Source: Pyrrhoderma lamaoense
Taxonomy: Eukaryota; Basidiomycota; Agaricomycetes; Hymenochaetales; Hymenochaetaceae
DNA length: 64,000 nt
Reading direction: 5' to 3'
Assembly: GCA_002794735.1 (NCBI GenBank)
Contig: NBAZ01000004.1
Location: 1,798,001 to 1,862,000, forward strand
Positions 36,735-47,953 of the stretch are shown here, in pieces. How positions within the stretch are numbered: position 1 is the first letter of the stretch; each line of letters starts with the position of its first letter. Under the pieces are notes generated by a model that was not told where the DNA came from, searched no databases, and saw only the letters and a list, made by a program, of their open reading frames with translations. Made by a program: the position numbers and the translations under genes.

Positions 36735-37312
36735 ATGTTTATTGTAGCAGGCGCCCTCATTCTAGCTTGTATATCTACGAGTGCCCTTCCAATAGATAAA
36801 ATCGAACAAGTTCGTTCTTGCAACGTCCTTCGATTTTTCCTTCTAATTGATCTAGTTGCAACCATACAGGGTGTTACTACAGGTACCATGACATACAACT
36901 GCTCGGTATGATTATACTAGGGTTGAAATAGCTTTATGCCTTCTAACATATATCAGTATTTAGGCACACATCGAGCAGTGAATATACATATAGATATTGG
37001 AGTTCTAGGCAACTTGGTCAGTACATATACTATACGATAACTCAATTTACCTAACAAGATTTATAGAATATTGATTCACCGTCAGAGCCAACGGGTGTAG
37101 TACCCTTGAGCATGCGTGTCGAAAATTCTATCTCAATTCCAGTTGTGTCCGTCGTTGAAGAGATGTCTGAGGTTCGATGCAATAGATAAATAACGTATTT
37201 TTGCGCTAATTTGGTTTGGTACTAGTCTTCAACTCCGAGTCCTTATGTATGTGGAAAAGATACTACTTGCGCAGAACCAAACGATACTGTCCCAAAAGAG
37301 CCAACCAGGTAG
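36735..37312 (+). CDS. Small secreted protein, five exons
   Basis: Not recognised by family. Exons 36735-36809, 36870-36905, 36957-37016, 37067-37171 and 37226-37312 join to about 120 residues. All four introns (about 50-60 bases) are phase 0, and the frame stays open throughout, which supports a real gene. It starts with a clear signal peptide (MFIVAGALILACISTSALPI), followed by TMTYNCSYLGTH, VNIHIDIGVLGNL, VPLSMRVENSIS and a Pro/Thr/Cys-containing end (YVCGKDTTCAEPND). Three Cys remain in the mature part. If GTAGAA at 37309 is used as a donor to an acceptor near 37349, the protein extends and gains a fourth Cys (EDCTS); so the 3' end is uncertain. Probably extracellular or wall-associated. 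Function unknown. Confidence 0.6.
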
Positions 37313-37633
37313 AAAACATAGATGTTAGTGACTTCTCCTTGTCAATAGGGAAGACTGCACTAGCACCAGCTTATCGTTTATTCTGAACACAAAGACGTTC
37401 TTGGTAGGTTTCTTTATAAGTCTCACTAAGATTATGGACGAAGCTAACTTCCTTCATTGGAAAATATCCGTAAAAACATGATACTTTCATCTTAAGGTGC
37501 GAACTGAGACGTGACGTGAGTATACCACTCCAATGCAAAAAATCTAGGTCTGACACTTACTAGGCTATTTGACCGCTTCAAACTGATTATATCATTAGAT
37601 TATATCTAGAAACGATTGTAAATAAATGGAATT

Positions 37634-37806
37634 CTAGTAGCAGTAGACCAGCTTCCCTTGCCTCTGCACTTTTTTTGAGCCATCAATGCTAGCTTTCAAG
37701 TCACAGGTTGATTGATTGCTTGCATTTGCCAAGTTACATGTGCCAGAGCTGCGTTTTAGCACTGAGCACAATGGTCCATTCAAGTTACAGGTACATGTAG
37801 AGCAGT
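37634..37806 (-). pseudogene. Cys-rich C-terminal exon or relic
   Basis: On the minus strand, after a possible TAACTAAG acceptor, 56 codons read open to a TAG at 37634-37636, with seven Cys and a repeated T-C-N/D-L pattern (TCNLNGPLC, TCNLANAS, TCDLKAS). That looks like the end of a secreted Cys-rich protein. I could not find an upstream exon in matching phase, so it is either a degraded gene or chance. Nearby 37807-38500 shows no signal peptide on this strand. Confidence 0.3.
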
Positions 37807-39201
37807 CTTAGTTATATCTGTATCAATTAACAAACATAAATTATTATCATGTCTTTTCCCACAAATTGGATTCTTTACTTCATTGATCAGGTGCTAGTAT
37901 GAATGTCTCACGATATATAACCGTTAACAATATAAAGTATGCATGACACTCGTAGCTGATATAATGCCACAATTATGATGCATAACAGAGGTTATTATAC
38001 GCCTGATTCTAGTAACGACTGCTATGACACGACTGTCTTCTCCCCCCGATCAGGATACTGATGGGCGTTTTCACCAGACTTTAGCATAATAAGCACCTCA
38101 GGAAGCTGAAATTCACTATTGAATTTTGCTCAGAGGATACACCAACAAGACCTAGGCATAATGATTATGAGAGGAAGGCTAGAATGTTTCATTATATATC
38201 TTCCCTGTTACGTTTTAAAATTTAGTTTCGAGATAAGAAAACCGGGATATCGTACAGAGTAGTAATCTTGAGTTATAGAGAACTAAAGATGACTTATCAC
38301 CCTGCAGTTTCTAAATATCAGATTTCCTACCCAGATATTTCGGGACTTATTCTTAGACATACTTTAGGATTGATATTAGACTCTGTTTTCGGATAGGAAG
38401 GTATATTTCATTATCCAGATTTTATCAAAAATTAGGTGCAATGACAGCGATGACCTAACACATTGCAATTTTTGTAAAGAGCACGGTAAACTACATCTTT
38501 TGCGTGTTGCGTGAAAAACCCTTCGCACACTATGATTTTAATGGATCTGTTCATAAACCTGACCTACAGTTCTGTTTCAGCATGGTGTCTATACATCTAT
38601 CAACAATTACTTCCACCATTATACTCGGTATATGCACAGGTGAATTCAGCTATGTGATAGACATGTTGATCTCAATGATAGCTACTGTATGGAATCAAAA
38701 ATCAGGTACACCACGCTGAAATTCTCAATCTAGTCCTTGCTGGCTTCATCCGTTTCTAAAGTGTCTTAAGCTTCGCTAGATTGGAAAGAAGCTAAATTGA
38801 ATTCATTGCCCCTGGAGCCGAGTAAGCAATCGAGGATCGATCATTAGATTCAATGGAAAGTACAAAAATCCATTTGAATATATGGTAAAATAATTTGTTT
38901 TTTAGTACTGTGGTGTAGCCGCAAAGGACTCGGAATTATCACCACCAAGACAACAACTTGCAGACAGGTACAGTATTACAAAAAGCCGCACTGTATCTCT
39001 TCTTCGCTTCTTCTAGTAGAAAGATGAGCATCATTAGACAGCCGGCCTGTCATGAAGAATATAATTGGAAACGACTCGGAAGAGAACCAATAACATATAC
39101 TCGGTTCGATCACTTCCATTATGGTAAAAGGTCTTAAAGCGGGTGCTAGCGGAACCAAAATACCAGATAAGTGATTTTACTTCTCTTTTCCTCTTTCATC
39201 C
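37807..39201. other. Intergenic, no confident gene
   Basis: About 1.4 kb of AT-rich DNA. A + strand frame at 38582 begins with a hydrophobic stretch (MVSIHLSTITSTIILGICTG) that could be a signal peptide, but I cannot chain it into a gene. Confidence 0.55.
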
Positions 39202-41157
39202 ATGTCTCTTATCCGTAAGTTGAAGGAAAATCTTGCAACCCCACCTGGAAGTGCAACCCTAGGAGACTCTATCCCTGCCACTCCACATGCTCTTTCTGTA
39301 TCTCTCCCGACATGGCAAGACAATGTCTACTGGGCAGAAGGAGATCCAAAAGTAGTAGACAAGATGACTACAGGTTACCCAAGATTTTTTATCCACCGAG
39401 ATATACAAAAGGTGTGGAAAACTTGCCATCACTGATCTGTATCTAATAGTCTGATCCTTATGGTGCCCCTGTCCATTTAATCAGCTTGCGAGGGTAGTTC
39501 TGGATACTTTAGAGAACCAAAAAGACATGGCTATATTGCTCCCAACTGCCCGTTCGGCAAAAGAATGTCTGAGATATATAAGGAAGTACGCACTTCAAAA
39601 CCAAGACATCTCAAGAATTACGACCGTCCATTTTGTAATCAAACCTTTAGAAAACGATGACGGCACTTATGAATTACATGCTGCCTTGTTCCCTCCAGAC
39701 CTATGGAAAGTCGCGAAATCGTTCTGGCAGAATACTGGAATGGGAATTTCTAGTCGTTATGCGGACATGATTCTAGCGAGACTAGTACACGGAAATACTC
39801 TGAAAATGACAGAAGAACCCCAAACAAGTTTACTAGTAAGTCCCTAATGTATTTCTTTTCAACGGTTTGCTCATATTAAAAAGAATCTGTACCCAAAGCC
39901 ATAGAACAAAAACAGAACATAAGGCGGAGAATAGCTAGTCTCGTCAACGGAAGTGATGGATCGGATCTAATGCTAGAAAAGTTCGCCGACGGAAGATATC
40001 CAGCTACAGAGAATGATGTATATCTTTATCCTACTGGAATGTCAGCAATCTGGCATGCACACCAGTTAAGTCTAGCACTCAGGCCTGATCAGAAGTGCAT
40101 ATGTTTGGGTATATATTAAAAGTTCCTTCTGAAAGCAGATTAACCACTAAATGTAATTTTAGTTTTTCGTATACAGATACTATCAAGGTTCTTGAAAGAT
40201 GGGGTCCAGGATCGGTAACTTTCTTTGATAATCCCGATTTTAATCTTGAAGCGCTAGAGTCATTTTTATCATCAACGTCTGTGGCAGCGTTATTCTGCGA
40301 AGTGCCTTCAAATCCGTTGCTCCAGTCACCGGATTTACCCCAGTTGCGAGCTTTGGCAGACAAACACGACTTTCTGATAGTGGTAGATGAAACGATAGGG
40401 AACTCTGTCAACGTGGATGTTCTCCGGTTCGCCGATATCGCCATGACAAGCATGAGTAAACTCTTCAGTGGAAGCGCGAATGTCATGGGTGGGAGGTAAA
40501 AATTTCTACCATCATGCGTACAATTCGTATGTGCTGACAATACTTCATTGATCATTCTTAGTCTCACGCTCAATCCGAACTCGAAGAACTATGGTTATAT
40601 GCAAACTTACCTTAAACACAACTTTGTAGATGACTACTACCATGAAGATGCTATTGTCATGGATATCAACTCTGTAGATTTTGCATCCAGGGTTCGTTTA
40701 ATCAATGCTAATACCGTCATCCTCTGCGAATACCTTCGGAACCGCTCTTTGACGTTTGCTGGACCAGATTCGGAAACACCCAGTCCGAACATGGGGATTT
40801 CGTTATTAAAGACGTCTTCTTCCCCAAATGGGTTACTCGAAGGAATTATGACTATTGTCGCCGGAAGGATGCTGACGATAACTTTGGACCTCTGTTTTCA
40901 CTTACCTTCGTGTCCCAGGCCGCCTCACATGCGTTTTATAATGCACTAAAATGCGCAAAGGGTCCTTCATTGGGTACAAATTTTACTTTAGCTTGCCGTA
41001 TACCATCTTGGCGCACTACAATGAAAGACCATGGGCCGCTTCTTATGGAGTAGAAGAAGGTATTGTTCGACTGAGCGTTGGTATGGAGAATATAGAGACT
41101 TTGTTAGGCTGGATAAAAATCGCCTTATCTGAAGCTGAAGGGACCAAGCGGGCATAG
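39202..41157 (+). CDS. Cystathionine gamma-synthase-like PLP enzyme (STR2 type), frame-broken
   Basis: Cys/Met-metabolism PLP enzyme. The closest family by motif is fungal cystathionine gamma-synthase (Str2), which joins cysteine to an activated homoserine. Recognisable blocks in order: TGYPRFFIHRDIQK, FWQNTGMGISSRYAD, IRRRIASLVNGSDG, VYLYPTGMSAIWHAHQL, TIKVLERWGPGSVTFFDN, FCEVPSNPLLQSPDLPQL, FLIVVDETIGNS, MTSMSKLFSGSANVMGG (Lys is the likely PLP attachment), LNPNSKNYG, VFFPKWVTRRNYDYC, GPLFSLTFVSQAASHAFY, PYTILAHYNERPWAASYGVE. At least two one-base losses are needed to follow the family: one near 40785 (CC for CCC) and one near 40996 (CC for CCC). Two splice junctions (about 39880 and 40110-40162) are also off by one. 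It is either a decaying gene or a sequence artefact. Confidence 0.85.
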
Positions 41158-41404
41158 TTTTTGTACTTTTGTACTATTACATAAGAGTAATAAACACGAC
41201 TCAAGTTACTTAGTTAGTTCATACTCGGTAGTTCTCCCGAGGTCCGTCGTACGGTCACGATTTACGGCGCGTAAGAATTATACACGTGAGAAGGTATATG
41301 GCTGGACTTTTGCATCGCGTCCCTTCGCGAATCCTAAGTTGTTACAACCCGTTTTATTTAAATAACTTTGAGAAATAATCCCTTCCTCCCTTAGACCTTT
41401 TATC

Positions 41405-42539
41405 ATGCCCCCTAAAACGCAAAAAGACAAAGCTTCTCTTCCCCAACAAACTTTCAGTTTTAGTGTCACGACTGTCCCAAATACGACCTTACTCCCAGCA
41501 CAGGCAAGAGCAGAAACGTACTATTTCAATAAAAGCTAATTGTGAGTGTTTTCGATGTAGACCCTAGTCTTAGAAGTTGATATAAATACTTATGATAAGA
41601 TGAGTTTGACTTGACGGATCCGAGGCTTCCTGTCACTCAAGAAGTAGCTGAACCTATTAGTATATAACGAATCTCACTGACAAACAAATCTCAGGTAGTC
41701 GATGCATTGAGAAAACGTATCATCGAGGTAAAGTCGAATGTGGATATGTACTAGACCAAGGTTCTATTCATTTATTCATTGGACACTTAGCTGGAAGATG
41801 CTCTTGAAAATCAACAACCCTCAAAGCGCGCTAAGACAAGTAAGGCCAGTGAGGATCATTAGCGTTCCAGGTCCTTCAAATATGTCCTTGGACACGACTG
41901 CGCTGCCCAACGTAGATATGAAGAAAATCGATATACTAGTGAAACGGTTTTGGACAAAGTGTGTGCTACATATTATAGCGCCGGTACTTGCTATCTGATA
42001 TTTTGTGAACCTAAGTCTCCAGAAGGAAGTTAAGACGGAGAAGTATAAATTCAGAGGAGGACCTTCAAAAATCTGCAAGATCGATGAAATCATAGAGCCT
42101 GAAGAATTCGACGCCATATTTGCGAACAAAGGCTTAATCATCCAACCTACTCCAACCAACAAACCAACATCAACTGTGACTATTATCACGTTTCCCGTAA
42201 GTGCAGCACTTTCTTGTTCATGTCCGTACAAGTTGACTGATCTTGAACTAAGTCGAGTGATGATGTCGAAACACTATTTGGGAAACATTTCAAAGAACTC
42301 AAGGGAAATCGTTATAGTAACGGAGGTGTGTGCGCCGGCAATAGATACTACGAGATTAACTGATGTTGTTCATTAGGTATATTCGCTAGATTTGAAAAGG
42401 GCAAAAAGATTGGTCCGTAGAGTTGGTCATACTGGGATTGGAAGTTACTTATGCTCGAAATTCGAAGAAATGTACGCTGAAGTTCGACATTGAAGAGGCA
42501 GATCCACATAGATACGAAATGGACGAATTCTATCTTTGA
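41405..42539 (+). CDS. Unrecognised multi-exon protein, frame-broken
   Basis: I do not recognise the family. The coding content is real-looking. It starts MPPKTQKDKASLPQQTFSFS, then a short exon VVDALRKRIIE, then LEDALENQQPSKRAKTSKAS (nuclear-signal-like), then NVDMKKIDILVKRFW, then KFRGGPSKICKIDEIIEPEE, GLIIQPTPTNKPTSTVTIIT, SSDDVETLFGKHFKELKGNR, GGIFARFEKGKKIG, VTYARNSKKCTLKFDIEEAD and HRYEMDEFYL before TGA at 42537-42539. Frame corrections are needed near 41531 (an A run), between about 41840 and 41865, and near 42415 (CC where CCC would continue the frame). No domain gives a function. Confidence 0.6.
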
Positions 42540-42802
42540 TGCCTTGTATGATCATCAGCTACCTTGTTTCATTTATTCTGATTCGATATTGCTTTCTGGT
42601 ACGGTGACTTGATACCCATTTTTTGCTTGGATGTATATGTATTTTAGGGATGATAATGCAGAATTGATATTATATTTGCCGGTGTAATCTAAGAATTCAG
42701 CAAGGTTTAATGATGAGCATCTTCTGCTAGATGATCGTGTATAGGGCCCATAATCGGCTTTGAAATCGGATTAGTACGTGTTTACAGGAAAAAGAGGTAA
42801 AC

Positions 42803-43385
42803 TCATAATTCGGTTGGACTTACTGGTATATTGCGTTCCCTAAACATCGAATATATGAGTGCTTTATTTCTTATCAGAATATGATATGACATACCATTTT
42901 GTTCCACCAGGAGACGACGGTGCTGATTAGTGTAGACTTTTCAGCGGACCTGTGCATTCACGAGTTGCAAGGAAAAGCTTACCAATATACGGATCAGGGT
43001 GCCGCTTTGAGGCCAGTTCTGCCTCTGCCTTGCTAAGGATAGTTGCTAATGCCCGAGGGTCGTGAATGTTTCTGTTTTTAGAATAATGCGGAATGAAAGA
43101 TAGAAGTCAGTTGAAACCACTCATTTACAGATAGATATACTGTCTTGGACGTCGCTTGATCATTTGAACAAACGACAACCGCCAAAGGTATAGATAGTAG
43201 TTAAATGGAACTTTGCGAGCTTACCTATTGGCCTCAAACTCTGCACGAATCTGACAAGCCTTCCAACGCCATACTTGACGGTTCACACACCAGTCGAGTT
43301 CATTCTTCAGCATGCGTTTGTACAACGACTTAACGTAGAATCGATGAGCAGCGGTGAATGGTGATATGGTTGCTGACGCGGACAT
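42803..43385 (-). CDS. NADH dehydrogenase complex I subunit NDUFB9 (B22, LYR)
   Basis: Accessory subunit of respiratory complex I and a LYR-family protein. Four exons: 43385-43225, 43071-42983, 42922-42895 and 42839-42803; total 315 bases, 104 residues, all phases consistent. The N-terminus has the LYR-type motif SLYKRMLKNELDW, then RWKACQIRAEFEANR, NIHDPRALATILSKAEAELA, RHPDPYIAPSSPGGTKWERN and a short end. Order and spacing match NDUFB9, in particular the K-x-x-x-E-A-E then HP-x-PY-I-x-x-x-S-P-G-G-T-x-W/Y-E-R. Too broken up by introns to show as a long ORF. Confidence 0.93.
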
Positions 43386-43768
43386 CTTTTACGTCTAGAT
43401 ACCAACTAAGACCTCCCGAACGCCTGGTGTCTAACAGATATGGTGTATAGATAAAGTAAACTTGATTCTTGAATTGGGAGTTGCTTGCTAGATGATCGAC
43501 GATTATTTTGCCATATTTGTCGATAAGCCAATGACGACAAATGCATAACTTAAGGATGATTAGTAAATTACTGGTTCACGTCAATAAATTGGTGACTAGT
43601 AGTCTTAATGACTTGTCTAGAATTGTCCAGTGCTTGTAAGTCATTCTGTGATTCTATCTTCGATATAATTTTGTATACTCAAAACTGTATTAATATGTTT
43701 GGAGACGTATATACACGTGTTTGCAAGATACAAAAAATAGTCAGTACTACTAAATACAATGAAATCTA

Positions 43769-45372
43769 CTAAAGTTGAGCGAAACCGACTCGGCTGTTAT
43801 CGACGTCAAAGGCTGTTGGAGAGCGCTTTTAGTGAAAAGGCATATGTACACAGTGGATGCTTACCGGTGTATACATTACGAAGGAAAACATCACCCAGAA
43901 TCCAGAATCCTATGGGTCGAAAGGCATTAGTCATTGATAGGTCGAGAATAATACGAAGAATAGGGAATTACCGAAAGAGTCATCAGCTATTATACCACCA
44001 ATACAGCTATCTGGCCAGAAGGAGCAGCTCCTACGTTGAATGAATTCGCAGAAACGGTGAAAGATGATCCCCAAGTTCAAATGAAACACTGTCTGGAGCT
44101 GAAGAGCAAGGGAAAGTGAAGAAACCACTTCCGATTGTGCTACTGGCATCAGCGGATCCGGGATAGCGTCGTAAATGACTTCACATTCTCTGTGTCGCCA
44201 ATAATAAGGGTCGTTCCGGTATCAACACTGTAAAGAAATTAAAACGTCAGAACGTTCACCCAACTTACCAAGTTTGGAAAAAGACATGAAGAAAACTGAC
44301 ATAGCATCAACAGATGACGAGAAGGCAGAGGTAGAACCAACACTAGCCCCATCAAGACTGACTTCCAGTACCCTTCTCGGGTGACATCCGTGTATGTGAG
44401 TTCACCAGAGAACTTTGATGTATCAATGCCCCAAGATAAAGTTCCGAACCTGAAGTAAGCATGGTAAATCCAAAGACACCGCAGAGGTTTGTCCCTGAGA
44501 TATGAGACTTTGGAATACAGGACTAAACAAAGTTTAGCTGACTTGATAAAAGCTCTATCATGTTTACAATTAAACTTACGGACTATCGTATTCGGATATG
44601 GACTGGAAGGCCATACCAAGTAATCCATCTGGAGCGAAACTGCCTGACCCGAAACCGCCTGAGTACTGTGTAGCGGCTCCAAGGCGCTGTTCATTTGCTG
44701 TCAGACCGCCAAGAGTGACAGTATCGGTATATTGCTCTCCTGATACCGCAGACCCATCACCGTAGCCTAAGGTAAATGTTTCTCCAGTATCTTCAGAGGT
44801 ACTACTTGACGATGGATCGTAACTTTTATGACCCGAACAAGTCGAATCACATCCTGAGCTAGGTAAAAATAGGTCGCTAGATCCCGTATCAAAGTCAACT
44901 ACGAGTAAAGTGATTGATCAGCTCATTCGAAAATAACAATGATCAGTTGAGGGAGAATGTAATTACCAGTATATGTAACAGCAGGAGTACCAACAGCAAC
45001 ATCTCCAAACCATAGCTGAGAGTGGCTGTCGATGAGATCGACCGATCCGTGGAGCGTTTGAAGGGAGAAGTTGTATTACGGAAATTAGGGTGGACCCGAC
45101 CTGTATTCTTTTCGTAATTAGCGAAACCCTTAGCAATTTTGCTGGTGACAATCTTTTAGTTCATATCCCATAAACGAATAGCGTATATGTGATATAACGA
45201 ACCCTCTAACATGTTCAACATGGCTTTGCAGTTTGGAGATATCTACAATGCCGTTGTTGGTGATGAGGCTACGCTTGGATAAAGATATCTTTGTCCCATC
45301 TGCAGCAGGAGTCGGTGTTGCCAACACAAAGTAAGGGAGGAGAACAAGAGTAGTAGTAAGCTTGAGTTGCAT
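43769..45372 (-). pseudogene. Secreted aspartic protease, tandem copy A, many frame breaks
   Basis: Pepsin-family A1 protease. Signal peptide (LTTTLVLLPYFVLATPTPAA), pro-region (KISLSKRSLITNNGIVDISK), first catalytic motif FDTGSSDLFLPSSGCDSTCS, flap YGDGSAVSGEQYTD, then SFAPDGLLGMAFQSISEY, second catalytic motif SVDTGTTLIIGDTENVK, and last exons WILGDVFLRNVYT and AFDVDNSRVGFAQL with the stop at 43769-43771. Compared with copy B next door, one base is missing at about 44013 (GG), 44069-44072 (CCCC), 44154 (GG), 44175, 44362, 44430 (CCCC) and 44481; coordinates are on the + strand. As written it is not translatable past the first half. This would be a fresh pseudogene, but the one-base pattern also fits sequence error. 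Confidence 0.85.
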
Positions 45373-46340
45373 GGTGTATATAAAGCGGATATCTCGGTTC
45401 CCGTTCTAAGGATAATAGTATGTGTATTGAGATGTTTCTGAAAGCCTTTATATCTGCGGGTATGTTTGTTGTTATTGATAACTCATCCCAGTTTATTCAT
45501 TTGTCGAGATCGAGCAGCATGAAGCGAATGTTATGTCTATTTTGGGGGCATGAGGTGTAAGACATTAGTTCGCGGAAACCATAAGGTCAGAGACACGATA
45601 CAAGGTGAAACGAGCTATTTTTGAATGCAGCACGCGAGATTTCATCAACAGCAAATACGAGCTGATTCAACCTCGGAAGACGGGAATCATAAATCTGCTG
45701 ATGATAGCACTACGTTGCGTGGTTATCATATGAATGGCATCGCTCGAAGAGGTTCTGGCTTAGAAGCAAAGAATGGAACAGCATGGAAAACCACAAAAAG
45801 CATGAGGATTTCTTCGCATGTTCGAATTATCATATCTACCGACCAGATATGAACATCATATGCACTACTTAATTTTGTTCGGAATTATATATGCACCGAT
45901 GCGAAGTGCAGATTTGTTCTCGTTTCATAAGCGTAGAAAACATCCTATAAGCAAGCGTGGGTTTTATCTCCGGAAAAGCAACAGACTTTGTAAGTTTGTC
46001 TGTGACAGGGATATCATTGATATTGACATCAAAGGTGGGAGAAAACGAAGGTTTCCTTTTCCAAACCTTATTACATAATGCTTACATTAGCTTCTATACA
46101 ACGCTTCGACATGATGATGATGACCATGAAATTATATACGTATTCTAAAATGGGTTTATATCACAGTAATTCTTTCATTATTTCAGCTCGCAGGCATATC
46201 AATACTCCATTTCCAAGATCACTGCAAAATGGTCTATTCTTTTGGCCATATATTCAAAAAAGAGCATTCGCCCATGATACACATCCTGATGTTACAAGAT
46301 ATAAGAAAAATCATTGCTTATTTAACATAAATTATGGGCC
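45373..46340. other. Spacer between the two protease copies, duplicated upstream DNA
   Basis: 968 bases. The first 700 or so match, with divergence, the DNA upstream of copy B: for example, the stretch around 45731-45760 resembles 48318-48345, and around 46030-46060 resembles 48655-48680. So the duplicated unit carries its upstream region. The open frames at 45625-45852 and 45818-46078 have no support. Confidence 0.6.
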
Positions 46341-47953
46341 CTAGATCTGAGCAAAACCGACACGGTTATTGTCGACATCAAATGCTGGGAGATAGCTTTT
46401 TTCAGTAGGTGAGACAAATTGTTTGATACAGACTTACCAGTATATACATTGCTAAGAAAAACATCTCCCAAAACCCAGAAACCTGGGAGAGAATTAATGT
46501 GTACTTTCAATTCGTTGAGTAAAAGGTAGGATCAGAGGAGGCTTACCAGGAGAGTCGTCGGCCACAATGCCACCAACACAGCTATCAGAGTCAGAAGCAA
46601 TAGCCCCCAGATTGAATGTATCTGGAGAAACAGTGAAGGACGATCCTCCAAGCTCGAATGAAATATTATTTGGAGCTGAGGAGCACGGGAAAGTGTAATA
46701 ACCACTTTCATACATGTAGGAGTTTGGAATAGCATCATATATTTTTTTCACATTTTCCGTGTCACCAATAATGATAGAAGTTCCAGTATCGACACTATAA
46801 AGGTGTTAAAACTCGTCAGAACCTTCATTCAACATGCTTAATTTGAAGAATAATGAAAGGGACAAGCTTACATAGCTTCAACGGATGACGAGAAGGTGGG
46901 GGAAGAATCAACACTAGCCCCTTCAAGACTGACTTGCCAGTACCCTTCTTGAGTAACATCCGTGTATGTGAGTTCACCAGAGAACTTTGATGTGTCAATG
47001 CCCCAAGATAAAGTTCCGATCCTGAAGTAAGCATAGTAAATCCAAAGACACCAGCAGAGGTTTGTCCTTGAGACATGAGACTCTGGAATACAGGACTAAA
47101 TGAGGATTAGCCGTTTTGATAGTGGCTCTATTGTGACTACACCTCAACTCACGGACTATTGTATTCGGATATAGACTGGAAGGCCATACCAAGTAATCCA
47201 TCTGGAGCGAAATTGTCGATAGTGTAACTCTCAGAGTATTCGGTGGCGGCTCCGAGGCGCTGTCCAATTGCTGTCAATCCACCAAGGGTGACGGTATCGG
47301 TATACTGTTGCCCTGATACCGAGGATCCGTCTCCATAACTTAAGGTAAAACTCTCCCCGACATCTTCAGAAGTACTGCTTGACGATGGATCATATTTTTT
47401 GTGACCTGAGCAAGTAGATCGACAGTCTGAGCTAGGTAGAAATAGGTCGCTAGACCCCGTATCAAAATCAACTATGAGTAGAGTGATTGATCAGCTCATT
47501 TGAATGTAACAGATATGCATTAACAGAGGGGAAATAAGAATACCAGTATAGGTAATAGCAGGAGTACCAACAGACACGTTACCGAACCATAGCTGAGAGG
47601 AGCTATCAGTGAGATCGACTGATCCAGTAGAACGTCTGGAAAGGGACGTCGTATTACGAAAATTAGGATGAGCTCGACCTGTATTCTTCTCGTAGTTGGC
47701 GAAGCCCTTAGCGATTTTGCTAGTAACGTTCTTCAAGTTTTAGTGCATATATCTTACTAAATATTCTATACATAGCAAACCTTTTGACATGTCCAACATG
47801 ACTCTGCAGTCTAGAGACATCTACAACTCCATTAGCAGTGATATTATTTCGTTTAGTTAAGGATATCTTTGTTCCAACGGTCACAGAGGTTGACGTTGCC
47901 GACGCAAAGTAAGGGAGAAGAGCAACAAGGATAGTAGCAATCAAAAGCTTCAT
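46341..47953 (-). CDS. Secreted aspartic protease, tandem copy B
   Basis: Pepsin-family A1 protease closely related to copy A. Signal peptide (MKLLIATILVALLPYFASAT), pro-region (KISLTKRNNITANGVVDVSR), mature start near NTTSLSRRSTGSVDLTDSSS with WFGNVSVGTP, first motif FDTGSSDLFLPSSDCRSTCS, flap YGDGSSVSGQQYTD, NFAPDGLLGMAFQSISEYNS, SQGQTSAGVFGFTMLTSGSE, second motif SVDTGTSIIIGDTENVK, FPCSSAPNNISFELGGSSFT, CVGGIVADDSP, then WVLGDVFLSNVYT and AFDVDNNRVGFAQI with stop at 46341-46343. One base seems missing at 47001-47004 (GGGG on the coding strand where GGGGG gives LYLGGIDTSK), at the same spot as in copy A. Phase at the first intron is also uncertain. Secretion and extracellular proteolysis are inferred from the signal peptide. 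Confidence 0.9.

Noticed and set aside
45625..46344. Overlapping + strand frames between the two proteases
   Set aside because: They lie in duplicated upstream DNA; no domain, signal peptide or consistent splicing.
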